A stretch of 40,405 bases of DNA from Clostridia bacterium (GCA_017623595.1 JAGAOU010000044.1:132914-173318); one strand, 5' to 3'. Counted from the first letter of the stretch, positions 26,681 to 34,657 are shown. Numbers and translations: made by a program. Notes: generated by a model not told the origin, from the sequence alone.

Positions 26681-28729
26681 ATGACTCTGAATTATGAACA
26701 ATTGCTTGAAGCTTTAAAAGACTGCGTGGAAACGGAAGACGCATACCGCGCCGACTGTGAAAACGTTGCGTTTCTTTTGGATCACTGCGAAATTGCCGTT
26801 CCGTCCGAAAACCGCTTTTTCGTGCAGGTGAACTGCGGCGGAGTGCAACGGGAAATTTACCGTCTGCGTGAGGCACCGTTCAAAGGCCTTTGGGCAGATC
26901 ACGGCTTGTTGGATGGAATCCGATGCGGTGCATATACGGGGAATCACGATTTCGGCCATACTTCAACCTGCTGGGATCAACTTCTCACCTTTGGCATCTA
27001 TGGGTTGTACAAACGGGTGGAAGAGTTTTCCGAAGAAACGCGGCAAGATCCCCGCAAGCAGGAGTTTTACGAAAATCTTCTCTCCGTTTATCAGGCTGTG
27101 TTTCGCTTTCTGCGTCGCGCCGCAGAGTGTGCCCGTTCTTGCGGAAAAACCGAAATGGCAGACGGGATTTTGCATTTGATAAGCGGCTCTCCCCGGACGA
27201 TGTTCGAGGCAATGCAAACGGTTTTTATCTATTATACTCTCCAGCAAATGTTTGAAGGATCGCCCTTGCGCACCCTTGGGCGCTTGGATGGAACCCTGTT
27301 TCCTTATTACGTCGGTAGAGAACAGGAGGATTTGTTCTGCGACTTTTTGACGGAACTGGATCAGATTAAGGCAGACGCAAACCTTCCTTTTGCACTGGGC
27401 GGCACCGATGCGGAAGGAAAAGATTTGATAAATGAACTGTCCTATTTTCTTTTGGACTGTTATACAAAACTCAGTACCAAAAATATAAAATTACATCTGC
27501 TCTGTTCAAAAAATACTCCCAAAGAGTTTGTGTGCAACGCACTTGATTCGGTTCGGGAAGGAAAGAATAGTATTGTCTTTCTTTCCGATGAAAAAGTGAT
27601 CGAATCCCTCATCCGTCAGGGAGCAGATCCTTTGGATGCGGCAAAGTATCACGTGGTGGGGTGTTATGAATGTTGTGCGGACCAGGAGGTTCCATGCTCC
27701 TGCAGTGCGCGAGTCAATATACCCAAAGCCCTGGAACTGGCCTTGAACGGCGGTGCGGACCTTCGGACGGGAAAGCAGATCCTTCCTTTTGAAAGAACAG
27801 AATTTAAGAGCTTTTCGGATCTTTACGACCGATTCGTTTCGGTCCTGCAAGAGCTTTGCCGCCGAGGGATGAAGACTACGGATCTTATGGAAGCCCACTA
27901 TAAGCAGGTCCACGCATCTCCTATTTACACCTCCGCAAACATTCACGCTCTGCGTAAGTGCGGGGATGTTTATGCTGATTTTGCCGCAAAATACAATAAT
28001 TCCTCCCTAAACGCCTTCGGTCTTGCTACGGCGGTGGATTCCCTTGTCGCAATCCGAAAACTGGTCTATGAGGATCATACTATGACACTGACCGAGTTGA
28101 TTGATGTTTTGAGATCCGATTGGGAGGGAAGAGAATCTTTTCGCCTTTTGATTCGCAACCGTTTTCCCAAATACGGGAACGGAGATCCGTCTGTGGATGT
28201 TTTTGCGGGAAGGATTGCAGATGCCCTGTACGAAGCCGTAGGTGGTGTGCCCAATGCAAAAGGCGGAATCTGGCGACTTGGTCTGTTTTCCATCAACTGG
28301 CGATGGGAATTTGGGGCAAAAACGGCCGCTTCTGCCGATGGGCGTCGGTGCGGAGAGCCCCTTTCTCAGAATTCGGGGGCCACCTTCGGTTCAGATCGGG
28401 AGGGCGCAACGGCTCACCTTTCTTCGGTTTGCGCAATTGATGCTTCCAAAACGCCCAACGGAACTATTGCAGATCTTGATCTTCATGCTTCTTCCGTCAA
28501 AGGTGAAAACGGCCTGAAGACTATGTATGCTACCTTAAAAACCTATTTTGAAAAGGGCGGCTTTGCCGTGCATTACAACGTTCTGGATACGGAAGTGTTG
28601 AAAGCGGCTCGAAAAGATCCTTCTGCTTATCCCAATCTTCAGGTCCGTCTTTGTGGATGGAATGTTCTGTTTGCAACCTTAAGTGATCAAGAAAAGGACG
28701 AGTTTATAGCCCGTTCTATGAAAGGATAA
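26681..28729 (+). CDS. Glycyl radical enzyme (PFL-like) of unassigned clade
   Basis: A 682-residue glycyl radical enzyme. The thiyl-radical loop is VVGCYECCADQE with the active cysteine Cys328 and a Glu at +2 (Glu330). The C-terminal radical loop is QVRLCGWNVLF with Gly659; most characterised members have RVxG(Y/F). The SADGRRCGEPLSQN block before the C-terminal domain is typical of the superfamily. At 682 residues it is shorter than choline lyase, glycerol dehydratase or hydroxyproline dehydratase (about 790-850). Several Cys cluster near the active site (331, 332, 339 and 341). GCYE rather than GCVEP excludes confident assignment to diol dehydratases or CutC. The activase gene follows after 4 nt, and an AraC regulator is divergent. 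The superfamily is secure; the substrate is unknown. Confidence 0.92.
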   Translation: MTLNYEQLLEALKDCVETEDAYRADCENVAFLLDHCEIAVPSENRFFVQVNCGGVQREIYRLREAPFKGLWADHGLLDGIRCGAYTGNHDFGHTSTCWDQLLTFGIYGLYKRVEEFSEETRQDPRKQEFYENLLSVYQAVFRFLRRAAECARSCGKTEMADGILHLISGSPRTMFEAMQTVFIYYTLQQMFEGSPLRTLGRLDGTLFPYYVGREQEDLFCDFLTELDQIKADANLPFALGGTDAEGKDLINELSYFLLDCYTKLSTKNIKLHLLCSKNTPKEFVCNALDSVREGKNSIVFLSDEKVIESLIRQGADPLDAAKYHVVGCYECCADQEVPCSCSARVNIPKALELALNGGADLRTGKQILPFERTEFKSFSDLYDRFVSVLQELCRRGMKTTDLMEAHYKQVHASPIYTSANIHALRKCGDVYADFAAKYNNSSLNAFGLATAVDSLVAIRKLVYEDHTMTLTELIDVLRSDWEGRESFRLLIRNRFPKYGNGDPSVDVFAGRIADALYEAVGGVPNAKGGIWRLGLFSINWRWEFGAKTAASADGRRCGEPLSQNSGATFGSDREGATAHLSSVCAIDASKTPNGTIADLDLHASSVKGENGLKTMYATLKTYFEKGGFAVHYNVLDTEVLKAARKDPSAYPNLQVRLCGWNVLFATLSDQEKDEFIARSMKG

Positions 28730-28733
28730 CCGT

Positions 28734-29573
28734 ATGAAAGGTTTGATTTCGGGCATTAAGCGGATGGAGATTCACGATGGGGACGGGTGCCGTACGACGG
28801 TGTTTTTTAAAGGGTGTCCTTTGCGTTGTCTGTGGTGTCATAACCCGGAAAGTCTTTTCCTTGTACCGCAAACTGCGTTCTTTTCCGACAAATGCATCGG
28901 GTGCGGTCTTTGCAACGGCAATCGTAACGAGCAAAGTGCCGACGCCTGTCCCGTCTGTGCACAGGTGTATTATGGGCGGGAATGGGATGCGGAATCGCTG
29001 GCGGAAGAATTGTCGAGGGATGAGGATTATTTTCGTAACAGTGGCGGCGGAGTAACTCTTTCGGGGGGAGAGTGCCTCTTGCAGGGAAATTTTGCCGTGG
29101 AGCTTGCCCGTCTTTTGAAAAAGCGTGGGATCAGCGTGTTTGTGGATACCTGCGGTTACGTGAAACGGGGTGTGTTGGAACGCATCATTCCTTATACCGA
29201 TCGGTTTTTGTATGATATCAAAGCCATTGATCCTGCGGTACATCGGTATTGTACGGGGAAGGAAAATGGCCTGATTCTGGAAAACTTACGGTTTCTTTCG
29301 GAACAGGGGTGTGACGTGGAGATCCGCTATCCCCTCGTGATCGGGTATAATGACGGCGAATGTGAAAAGATCGGAGCCTTTTTGCGTGGGCTGAAGGGCA
29401 TTTCCAAAATCAAAGTGTTGCAATATCATCCTTTTGCAGCCTCCCGGTATTTGGCGTTGGGAATGAAAAACACGATGCCGGACACGGTAACGACCTTTGA
29501 AGATGTGGAGCGTTCCGTGTCGATTCTCAAGTCCTACGGTTTGCCTGCAGTGAACGGGATTTTGGAGGATTAG
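28734..29573 (+). CDS. Glycyl radical enzyme activase (radical SAM), short ferredoxin insert
   Basis: A 279-residue activase that uses SAM and a [4Fe-4S] cluster to abstract hydrogen from the partner's glycine. The SAM cluster motif is CPLRCLWC (Cys28, 32 and 35), followed by HNPES, GGGVTLSGGE and the C-terminal KVLQYHPF. The insert that normally carries two ferredoxin-like clusters (eight Cys) is shortened to about 25 residues with Cys54, 57, 60, 72 and 75, enough for one cluster at most. AAAGGA lies before the ATG, 4 nt after the enzyme's stop codon, so the pair is co-translated. A terminator follows. It is intermediate between PFL activase (no insert) and the usual two-cluster activases. 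Confidence 0.95.
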   Translation: MKGLISGIKRMEIHDGDGCRTTVFFKGCPLRCLWCHNPESLFLVPQTAFFSDKCIGCGLCNGNRNEQSADACPVCAQVYYGREWDAESLAEELSRDEDYFRNSGGGVTLSGGECLLQGNFAVELARLLKKRGISVFVDTCGYVKRGVLERIIPYTDRFLYDIKAIDPAVHRYCTGKENGLILENLRFLSEQGCDVEIRYPLVIGYNDGECEKIGAFLRGLKGISKIKVLQYHPFAASRYLALGMKNTMPDTVTTFEDVERSVSILKSYGLPAVNGILED

Positions 29574-29580
29574 GTTGAAA

Positions 29581-29602
29581 AAACGGCACACTCGTGCCGT
29601 TT
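29581..29602 (+). terminator. Terminator of the glycyl radical operon
   Basis: AAACGGCAC, loop ACTC, GTGCCGTTT, extended by further A-T pairs on both sides and followed by TTTC, a few bases after the activase stop codon. Confidence 0.85.
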
Positions 29603-29605
29603 TTC

Positions 29606-29634
29606 TTGACTTTTTCTGAAAAATGTGATATAAT
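29606..29634 (+). promoter_or_regulatory. Promoter of the DUF2461 gene
   Basis: TTGACT (29606-29611), 17 nt, TATAAT (29629-29634), about 30 nt before the start codon and directly after the preceding terminator. Confidence 0.8.
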
Positions 29635-29664
29635 AGTTTCAATACATCCGTCGGAGGAGATAAC

Positions 29665-30351
29665 ATGTTTGAAGGAATTCCCGCGGGAATGCAGGCCTTT
29701 ATGGTGGAGCTGCGTGAGCGTAACAGTAAGGCTTGGTATGATTCTCACAAAGCAGAATACAAAAAATTGGTCAAAGATCCCTTTTCGGAATTGGTTGCCG
29801 AGCTGGGGGAGACCGCGCGAAAGATTGACGATCGCATTATCGTGGAGCCCCGCCGTTGTGTCTCCCGTGCCCGTCGGGATACCCGTTTCACCCATGACAA
29901 ATCCCTCTATCGGAACAATGTCTGGATTTCCTTTAAGCCTGCCGAGGACCGTTGGGATCTGCCCCTTCTCTTTTTTGAGGTTTACCCCGATCATTTCCAT
30001 TACGGACTCGCTTTTATGGACACAAGTCCGGCCTTTATGCGCAAGCTTCGGGATTATATTTCCGATTGTCCCAATGATTTTCGTGCCGCCGTCCGCAAGT
30101 GCGAGGCTGCAGGATTGGTGGCATCGGGGCGGTGCTACAAAAAGCCCAAGGAGGGGGCCCCCAAGGGCTTGGAAGAGTGGTTTTGGTTCAAGGATTTCTT
30201 CTGGACCAAGCGCAGAACCGATCTTGACACCCTGCAGGGACGGGACTTTGTTCCCGATGTCATTGCCTGCTTTGAGGCTGCTTCTCATTTTTATGAAATT
30301 CTTGTGGAGGTTTCCAATTCCAAGCCGGGGGAATATTCCTACGATTATTAA
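29665..30351 (+). CDS. DUF2461 family protein
   Basis: A 228-residue soluble protein of the DUF2461 family, recognised by the N-terminal FLxxLxxNNxKxWYDxHKxEY-type block (here LRERNSKAWYDSHKAEYKKL), the RRDTRFTHDKSLYRNN block and FYEVYPDH-like beta strands (LLFFEVYPDHFHYG). No function is established for the family. GGAGG lies 5 nt before the ATG. It has its own promoter. The last 4 nt overlap the converging spoIIR gene end to end, with no terminator between them. Confidence 0.9.
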   Translation: MFEGIPAGMQAFMVELRERNSKAWYDSHKAEYKKLVKDPFSELVAELGETARKIDDRIIVEPRRCVSRARRDTRFTHDKSLYRNNVWISFKPAEDRWDLPLLFFEVYPDHFHYGLAFMDTSPAFMRKLRDYISDCPNDFRAAVRKCEAAGLVASGRCYKKPKEGAPKGLEEWFWFKDFFWTKRRTDLDTLQGRDFVPDVIACFEAASHFYEILVEVSNSKPGEYSYDY

Positions 30352-30947
30352 TCAAAGAGTCCTTTGATCCATTCCCAGAGGCCCCATTTGACTTCGATAT
30401 TGGTTTCTCTGCTTTTTGCCAACCGAAAGCATTTCGGCATGCACTGTTCATCGGTTTCGATGGCTTCCGCCGCCCCCACATAGCAGGCGGCGGGGAAGAC
30501 GACGCACCACCAGTTTTTCCCTTCTCCCGCACCGATCTTGACGATCAACGATTCGTATTCTCCCTCGGGCAGGAAAAAACCGTCATATTCCCGATAGTCA
30601 AAGTGCTCCTGTTTCAATTCAACCGTCACCGTGTGGGCGCTTCCTTCTTCGGATACGACCTTTTGCCCCTCTTTTTCCAGGAGATCCAGATTGTTTTTCA
30701 GGATTTCTTTTGCCTGAGTGGGGGCTTCGCAGCCTTTCAGCAGTTCTCCCGTGCGGGCAAGAATCCGATCCCGTACCTTCAACTTCAACGCCTGCTCTTC
30801 TTCGCTGTCATCTGCGGCCCGAACGTGAAGACGAATCACCCCATTCATGGCTTCTGCCGTCTCTGTGGCTGCCGAGAGCTCTCCCAAGAGGAATACTGTC
30901 AGCAAACAGATGAGAATCGTTGTCGGAATAAGAATTGCTTTTTTCAT
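30348..30947 (-). CDS. spoIIR: Stage II sporulation protein R
   Basis: A 199-residue secreted signalling protein made in the forespore; it activates SpoIIGA in the mother cell, which cleaves pro-sigma-E. An N-terminal signal peptide or anchor is at about 4-24. The family blocks VIRLHVRAADDSEEEQALKLKVRD, LPEGEYESLIVKIGAGEGKNWWCVVFP and the Cys of PAACYV are all there; length fits. AAAGGCGG lies 7 nt upstream. A sigma-F promoter is expected upstream; GGATACATAT at about 30986-30977 is at best a partial match and I do not call it. This gene is the strongest sign that the organism belongs to an endospore-forming lineage. Confidence 0.95.
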   Translation of the reverse strand: MKKAILIPTTILICLLTVFLLGELSAATETAEAMNGVIRLHVRAADDSEEEQALKLKVRDRILARTGELLKGCEAPTQAKEILKNNLDLLEKEGQKVVSEEGSAHTVTVELKQEHFDYREYDGFFLPEGEYESLIVKIGAGEGKNWWCVVFPAACYVGAAEAIETDEQCMPKCFRLAKSRETNIEVKWGLWEWIKGLFD

Positions 30948-31045
30948 AAGATAACCGCCTTTTTTTAATATGTATCCGACAACGGTTTGTTTTCATTATC
31001 TTCCGTATTTTTATTTTTTATTCAATTTACTCGAAAGGTTTTTTT

Positions 31046-31756
31046 ATGTCGCTCAAAGCCGTGTTTTTTGATCTGGACGGAACTCTTCTTCCCATGGATC
31101 AGGATGTATTTGTAAAATCTTATTTTTCCCGCCTGGCGAAAAAAATGGCACCCTACGGATTTGATCCTCAGGTGCTTGTGAAAGGCATTTGGACGGGAAC
31201 CGAGGCCATGGTCAGAAATGACGGAACCTGCACCAACGAAGAACGGTTTTGGAAGGTTTTTCCCACGGTCTGCGGAGAACAGGTTCTGGAGCACCACGGA
31301 ACCCTTGAAGATTTCTACGCCAATGAATTTCAGGGTGTGCGGGAGGACTGCGGTTTTGATCCCAAGGCTGCAGAGGTGGTTTGCTTGGTCAAAGATCTTG
31401 GATTGATTCCCGTGCTTGCCACAAATCCGATTTTTCCCACCATCGCAACCGTCAGCCGTACCCGTTGGGCGGGGCTGGACGTAAACGATTTTGCCTATTA
31501 CACCGTATATGAAAACTCTTCCTACTGCAAACCCAATCTTAAGTATTACCAAGCGATTTTGGATCACTTGAATCTCTCCTCTGATGAGGTCCTGATGGTT
31601 GGTAACGATGTGGGGGATGATATGGTGACCGAAGCCCTTGGCATGAGAACCTTCCTTGTCACGCGGGATTTGATTAACAAAACCAACGAGGATATCAGCC
31701 GTTGGCCTCACGGATCGCTGGATGACCTTATTACTTATCTCAAAGAAACTGTATAA
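31046..31756 (+). CDS. HAD-superfamily hydrolase
   Basis: A 236-residue HAD phosphatase. Motif I is FFDLDGTL (nucleophile Asp9, acid/base Asp11), motif II is PVLATNP, motif III the Lys in YCKPNLKYYQ and motif IV GNDVGDD. The cap insertion after motif I (about residues 16-90) is the helical C1 type. It is cytoplasmic, and the substrate (a sugar phosphate or nucleotide) cannot be told from sequence. AAAGG precedes the ATG. It is a single gene between spoIIR (divergent) and a very strong bidirectional terminator. Confidence 0.92.
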   Translation: MSLKAVFFDLDGTLLPMDQDVFVKSYFSRLAKKMAPYGFDPQVLVKGIWTGTEAMVRNDGTCTNEERFWKVFPTVCGEQVLEHHGTLEDFYANEFQGVREDCGFDPKAAEVVCLVKDLGLIPVLATNPIFPTIATVSRTRWAGLDVNDFAYYTVYENSSYCKPNLKYYQAILDHLNLSSDEVLMVGNDVGDDMVTEALGMRTFLVTRDLINKTNEDISRWPHGSLDDLITYLKETV

Positions 31757-31761
31757 GAATA

Positions 31762-31798
31762 AAAAAATCGCAGAAGAATAATTCTTCTGCGATTTTTT
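31762..31798. terminator. Very strong bidirectional terminator
   Basis: A perfect 17-bp inverted repeat (AAAAAATCGCAGAAGAA, 3-nt loop, TTCTTCTGCGATTTTTT) with six T at the end in either direction. It serves the HAD gene and the converging FMN-riboswitch operon. Confidence 0.95.
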
Positions 31799-31813
31799 AT
31801 TGAATCTTGTGCA

Positions 31814-31846
31814 TTAATCGTTGCACCGGTAGTTTCGTTTCTGCAT
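31814..31846 (-). CDS. Candidate 10-residue ORF with strong ribosome site
   Basis: ATG at 31846 is preceded by a perfect AGGAGG (31862-31857) with 10 nt spacing and encodes MQKRNYRCND, then TAA. Just beyond the stop is the strong terminator at 31798-31762. It lies 125 nt downstream of the zinc-ribbon membrane gene, without a clear terminator between, so it could be read from the riboswitch operon or from a TATAAC box at about 31907-31902. A strong ribosome site so close before a stop and a terminator is unusual; it may be a real small peptide, a leader relic or chance. Confidence 0.35.
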   Translation of the reverse strand: MQKRNYRCND

Positions 31847-31971
31847 TCTCTTTCGACCTCCTAAAATAAAAAGAAGAAAGAATCATCAGGGCTTTTTCGT
31901 TATACTAAATGCTAAACACCGTTTGTTGCATTCCTTAGGAGCTTTTACTCCGACGATTGACAAAGGGCAGT

Positions 31972-32304
31972 TTATTCTTCAAAGACTTCTTTCAACGGCG
32001 CAAAGCGGTCATAGAGGAATAGAAAAAAGATCCATAAAATCCCGCAACCCCAGCGAAGCGCTTCCAATAACCAGTCGGGGATGCTTCCTTGTAAAGGGTC
32101 GATCCATCGAAAAATACACAGAGCCATTAAAATCATAGACCCGAAAAAGGCAATTATATTGATCCCCACATTGGTCTCATAATGCCTCCCACATTCCGAG
32201 CAGGTCAAAATTATGCTGGAATATTTGTGGCCTGTGCGGAGGGCGGGAAGTCCGTATTTTTTACATCCGGGGCATTTACTGTGGGTCAGTTTTTTCCAAT
32301 CCAT
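31972..32304 (-). CDS. Zinc-ribbon membrane protein
   Basis: A 110-residue protein with an N-terminal four-Cys zinc ribbon (CPGC at 11-14 and CSEC at 35-38) followed by two membrane helices (about 48-66 and 84-100). It resembles small clostridial zinc-ribbon membrane proteins of unknown function. It starts 3 nt after the GtrA gene's stop codon, so it is the fourth gene of the FMN-riboswitch operon. No activity can be assigned. Confidence 0.78.
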   Translation of the reverse strand: MDWKKLTHSKCPGCKKYGLPALRTGHKYSSIILTCSECGRHYETNVGINIIAFFGSMILMALCIFRWIDPLQGSIPDWLLEALRWGCGILWIFFLFLYDRFAPLKEVFEE

Positions 32305-32307
32305 ATT

Positions 32308-32736
32308 TTAATCCTTCTTTTTTCGAAATACGATCAGCTTACTCAACACATAGTTGACAATAATAACAACGACGTTGACCAGAATTTTCGCAAAAAAACC
32401 TTCCGAGCCGAACATGGTTCCGTTCAGACCTGCCCACATCAGCAATTCGAAAAGACCGATGTCCAGCACGCCGGAGACAAGACGGGATGCAAAGAAGGTG
32501 CTTCCTTCTTTCAGAAGGACTGTTGGCGCCAAGGATTTGCTCTCAAAAACGAAAAGCTTGTTTGTGACGAATGCGAACAGAACCGAGCCAAGCCATGCAA
32601 TCACGTTTCCAACCGTTGGAGAGAGGGCGAGCAGGGCGGTGGCGATAAAGTACAGGACAATGTTTACCGCTGTGGTTGCCACGCCGAACACCAGGTACAA
32701 TATGGCTTCCTTGTACTTTTGAAAGAGATTCCTCAT
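32308..32736 (-). CDS. GtrA-family membrane protein
   Basis: A 142-residue protein with four membrane helices (about 10-32, 36-56, 76-96 and 104-128) and the GtrA signatures YLVFGVATTAVNI, NKLFVFESK and NYVLSKLIVFRKK. GtrA proteins are thought to flip polyprenyl-linked sugars or sit next to surface glycosyltransferases. The ATG at 32736 is chosen because GGAGG lies 10 nt upstream; an earlier in-frame start at 32808 falls inside the upstream hydrolase gene. It is the third gene of the FMN-riboswitch operon, 5 nt after the hydrolase gene. No glycosyltransferase is adjacent, which leaves its partner unclear. Confidence 0.92.
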   Translation of the reverse strand: MRNLFQKYKEAILYLVFGVATTAVNIVLYFIATALLALSPTVGNVIAWLGSVLFAFVTNKLFVFESKSLAPTVLLKEGSTFFASRLVSGVLDIGLFELLMWAGLNGTMFGSEGFFAKILVNVVVIIVNYVLSKLIVFRKKKD

Positions 32737-32741
32737 GACCG

Positions 32742-33704
32742 TTATCCCTCCAGGTGGGCAAAGATTTTGTCCCACACTTCTTTGTCCTGGGCGGTCATGC
32801 GCCACCAATCGAAGGTTGCCTTGTATTCCTCTGCGTTGGCTTCGGTCAGGGCATTGTTTTTGATCTTTTCGCTCAGGTCTGCAAAATATTCATCCTTGTA
32901 TTTTACCGCATCCAAAGTATAGTTTGGACTGTGCTTCTTGCCTTGCAGTGTCAAGAACGTGATGTTTTCCTGATCCTGCAGGGATTTCTTCAGAAGATCA
33001 AAATGGTAGGATGCTTTCACTACGGGGTCATCCTCGGAATGAATCAGCAAAACCTTTGCGGCGGTGTTTTTCAGAGAGTTTTCGCCGTTGTATGCCACGT
33101 AGTCAGGATTTGCCTTCTCTTCAATGCCGTAGATCATTTTACGGTAGGGACGAAGAATTCCCGTAAAGGATTGGTTAACAATCTGCGTTACGGAAATAAA
33201 ACCCGAAAGCGCCACAAGATGGGTAATATCGTGATGAATCGCGCCGATGTTCATGGTGGAAAATCCGCCCCAACTGTGTCCCATAACCGCAATTTTGCGA
33301 TCCTTGCATCGATCTGTTTCTTTGAGTACCTTTAGGCAGTGATCCAGATCGTTCAGCGACTGGGCAAAGCCGTTGATGTTTTCCCCTTCGGAGGTTGCTG
33401 TCCCCGTATGATCGTAGGAAAATACCAAATATCCTCGCTTTGCCAATATTTCGATTTCCCGCATATAGGCTCGATGCCCACTGCCCATACCGTGATCGAA
33501 GACGATCAACCGATTTGGATCGGGATTGTCATAGGAGTAAAAGCAGCCGTTCAATTTTTGCCCCTTATGTCCCAAAAAGGAGAATTCTTCCCAATGCAGT
33601 CCTTCAAAGTCCGAAGGGGAGAAGTAAAAGGTCAGAGGACTTATATCCTGCCGCTGATAAACTCGTTGGCGATAAAGCTTTTCGACAAGAGTTCCGAATA
33701 TCAT
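32742..33704 (-). CDS. Alpha/beta hydrolase
   Basis: A 320-residue cytoplasmic serine hydrolase. The oxyanion block is FDHGMGSG, the nucleophile elbow GHSWGG, the acid is in HSEDDPVV, and the His is in GKKHSPNY. A DHTGT turn and an insertion of about 60 residues before the acid form the cap. It looks like an esterase or peptidase of the BAAT/dienelactone-like group; substrate cannot be assigned. AAAGGA precedes the ATG. It follows ribU by 24 nt and so should be controlled by the FMN riboswitch, although no link to flavins is known for this family. Confidence 0.92.
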   Translation of the reverse strand: MIFGTLVEKLYRQRVYQRQDISPLTFYFSPSDFEGLHWEEFSFLGHKGQKLNGCFYSYDNPDPNRLIVFDHGMGSGHRAYMREIEILAKRGYLVFSYDHTGTATSEGENINGFAQSLNDLDHCLKVLKETDRCKDRKIAVMGHSWGGFSTMNIGAIHHDITHLVALSGFISVTQIVNQSFTGILRPYRKMIYGIEEKANPDYVAYNGENSLKNTAAKVLLIHSEDDPVVKASYHFDLLKKSLQDQENITFLTLQGKKHSPNYTLDAVKYKDEYFADLSEKIKNNALTEANAEEYKATFDWWRMTAQDKEVWDKIFAHLEG

Positions 33705-33728
33705 TGTTTGTAATCCTTTCGTTTTGAG

Positions 33729-34388
33729 TTATAGGATACCTTTCCATACCAAAATCAGGAGAATACAGGTAAGTATCAAAAGTCCTGCCGCCAACCAAAG
33801 AACCACAGGCTTCTTCTTGGGGGCATTTTTGCTCGGCTTGGTGTCCAGAAGGTGGGATTTGCGCAATGCTGCGGTAACCGGTTTATAAAGCAGGAAGGTG
33901 AATCCCGTGTTCAAGCCCGCTTTCAAGGCATTGAAGGGCAGGAACATGGGCAAAAGCATGCCTGCGATCTGTTCCCGTGTTACGTTTTGCATGTATAACG
34001 GGGTGATCAGATAATTCCACAGAAGCATTACGCCGATCATCAGCACGCTCCCCGCCAAAAGTCCGAGAATAGCTCCTGTGAGATTCTTTTTCTTGCGGTA
34101 AATTACCGATGCGGTCACCGCAAAGGAGCAGGTGGAAAGAATGTTCATAATGCACCCGATCCATCCCGTGTCACTGATAGTGAACATCTCCAGCACGGAT
34201 ACCACAACCGACACCATGACCGACATGATCGGCCCCCAAATCAATCCGCCCAGTGCAATAAAAACGTCTTTGGGATCATATTTCAAAAAAAGCACGATGG
34301 GAGGCATTTGACTGCTGATGGCCACAATAACATAGCATATTGCCGCCAGCATAGCGCCTGTCGTGATCATTTTAACCCGTTTGTTCAT
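33729..34388 (-). CDS. ribU: Riboflavin ECF transporter S component RibU
   Basis: A 219-residue S component with six helices (about 8-28, 40-62, 70-90, 105-130, 148-170 and 195-217). The KYDPKDVFIALGGLIWGP block in the second loop is typical of RibU and lines the riboflavin pocket. The C-terminus after residue 180 has a basic linker (KPSKNAPKKK) and one extra hydrophobic segment, longer than in compact RibU proteins. GGGAGG lies 9 nt before the ATG. An FMN riboswitch directly upstream confirms riboflavin as substrate. The shared EcfAAT module must lie elsewhere in the genome. Confidence 0.95.
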   Translation of the reverse strand: MNKRVKMITTGAMLAAICYVIVAISSQMPPIVLFLKYDPKDVFIALGGLIWGPIMSVMVSVVVSVLEMFTISDTGWIGCIMNILSTCSFAVTASVIYRKKKNLTGAILGLLAGSVLMIGVMLLWNYLITPLYMQNVTREQIAGMLLPMFLPFNALKAGLNTGFTFLLYKPVTAALRKSHLLDTKPSKNAPKKKPVVLWLAAGLLILTCILLILVWKGIL

Positions 34389-34412
34389 AATTAGAATCCT
34401 CCCTAAGAAAAA

Positions 34413-34436
34413 GTGCCCGAATCAATCTTCGGGCAC
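34413..34436 (-). terminator. Riboswitch-controlled terminator before ribU
   Basis: GTGCCCGAA and TTCGGGCAC pair on the minus strand and are followed by TTTTTCTT, ending about 17 nt before the ribU start codon. It lies between the FMN aptamer and the ribU ribosome site, the usual position of the expression platform. Confidence 0.85.
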
Positions 34437-34471
34437 GGGAAAACAAAAGGGAAGACGGAATCGATCCGTCG

Positions 34472-34578
34472 GTCTTCTTCTGTCCAGACTGTACTGTTGG
34501 TTTTGGAATTACACCAAATCATGCGTTACGCTCGCGGACTTTACCGCCAATCGGGAATTTCACCCTGCCCTGAAGACA
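34472..34578 (-). ncRNA. FMN riboswitch (RFN element)
   Basis: On the minus strand the aptamer shows the conserved blocks in order: TCTTCAGGGCAGGGTGAAAT, CCCGATTGGCGGTAAAGTCC, GCGAGC, GATTTGGTGTAATTCC and ACAGTACAGTCTGGACAGAA. The P1 stem is GTCTTC with GAAGAC at the two ends. FMN binding favours the downstream terminator and turns off riboflavin uptake. It controls ribU and, by read-through, the three genes after it. Confidence 0.97.
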
Positions 34579-34594
34579 TCGTATTCTATTAATT

Positions 34595-34623
34595 ATTATA
34601 GCACAGACCGTAAAGAAATGCAA
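34595..34623 (-). promoter_or_regulatory. Promoter of the FMN-riboswitch operon
   Basis: Minus strand TTGCAT (34623-34618), 17 nt, TATAAT (34600-34595), about 15-20 nt before the P1 stem of the aptamer. Confidence 0.75.
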
Positions 34624-34657
34624 TATATTTGATTTCAATGTCAAAAAAAGTTATTCT

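Noticed and set aside
30948..31000. Sigma-F promoter of spoIIR
   Set aside because: GGATACATAT is only a partial match and no GTATA-like -35 is at the right distance.
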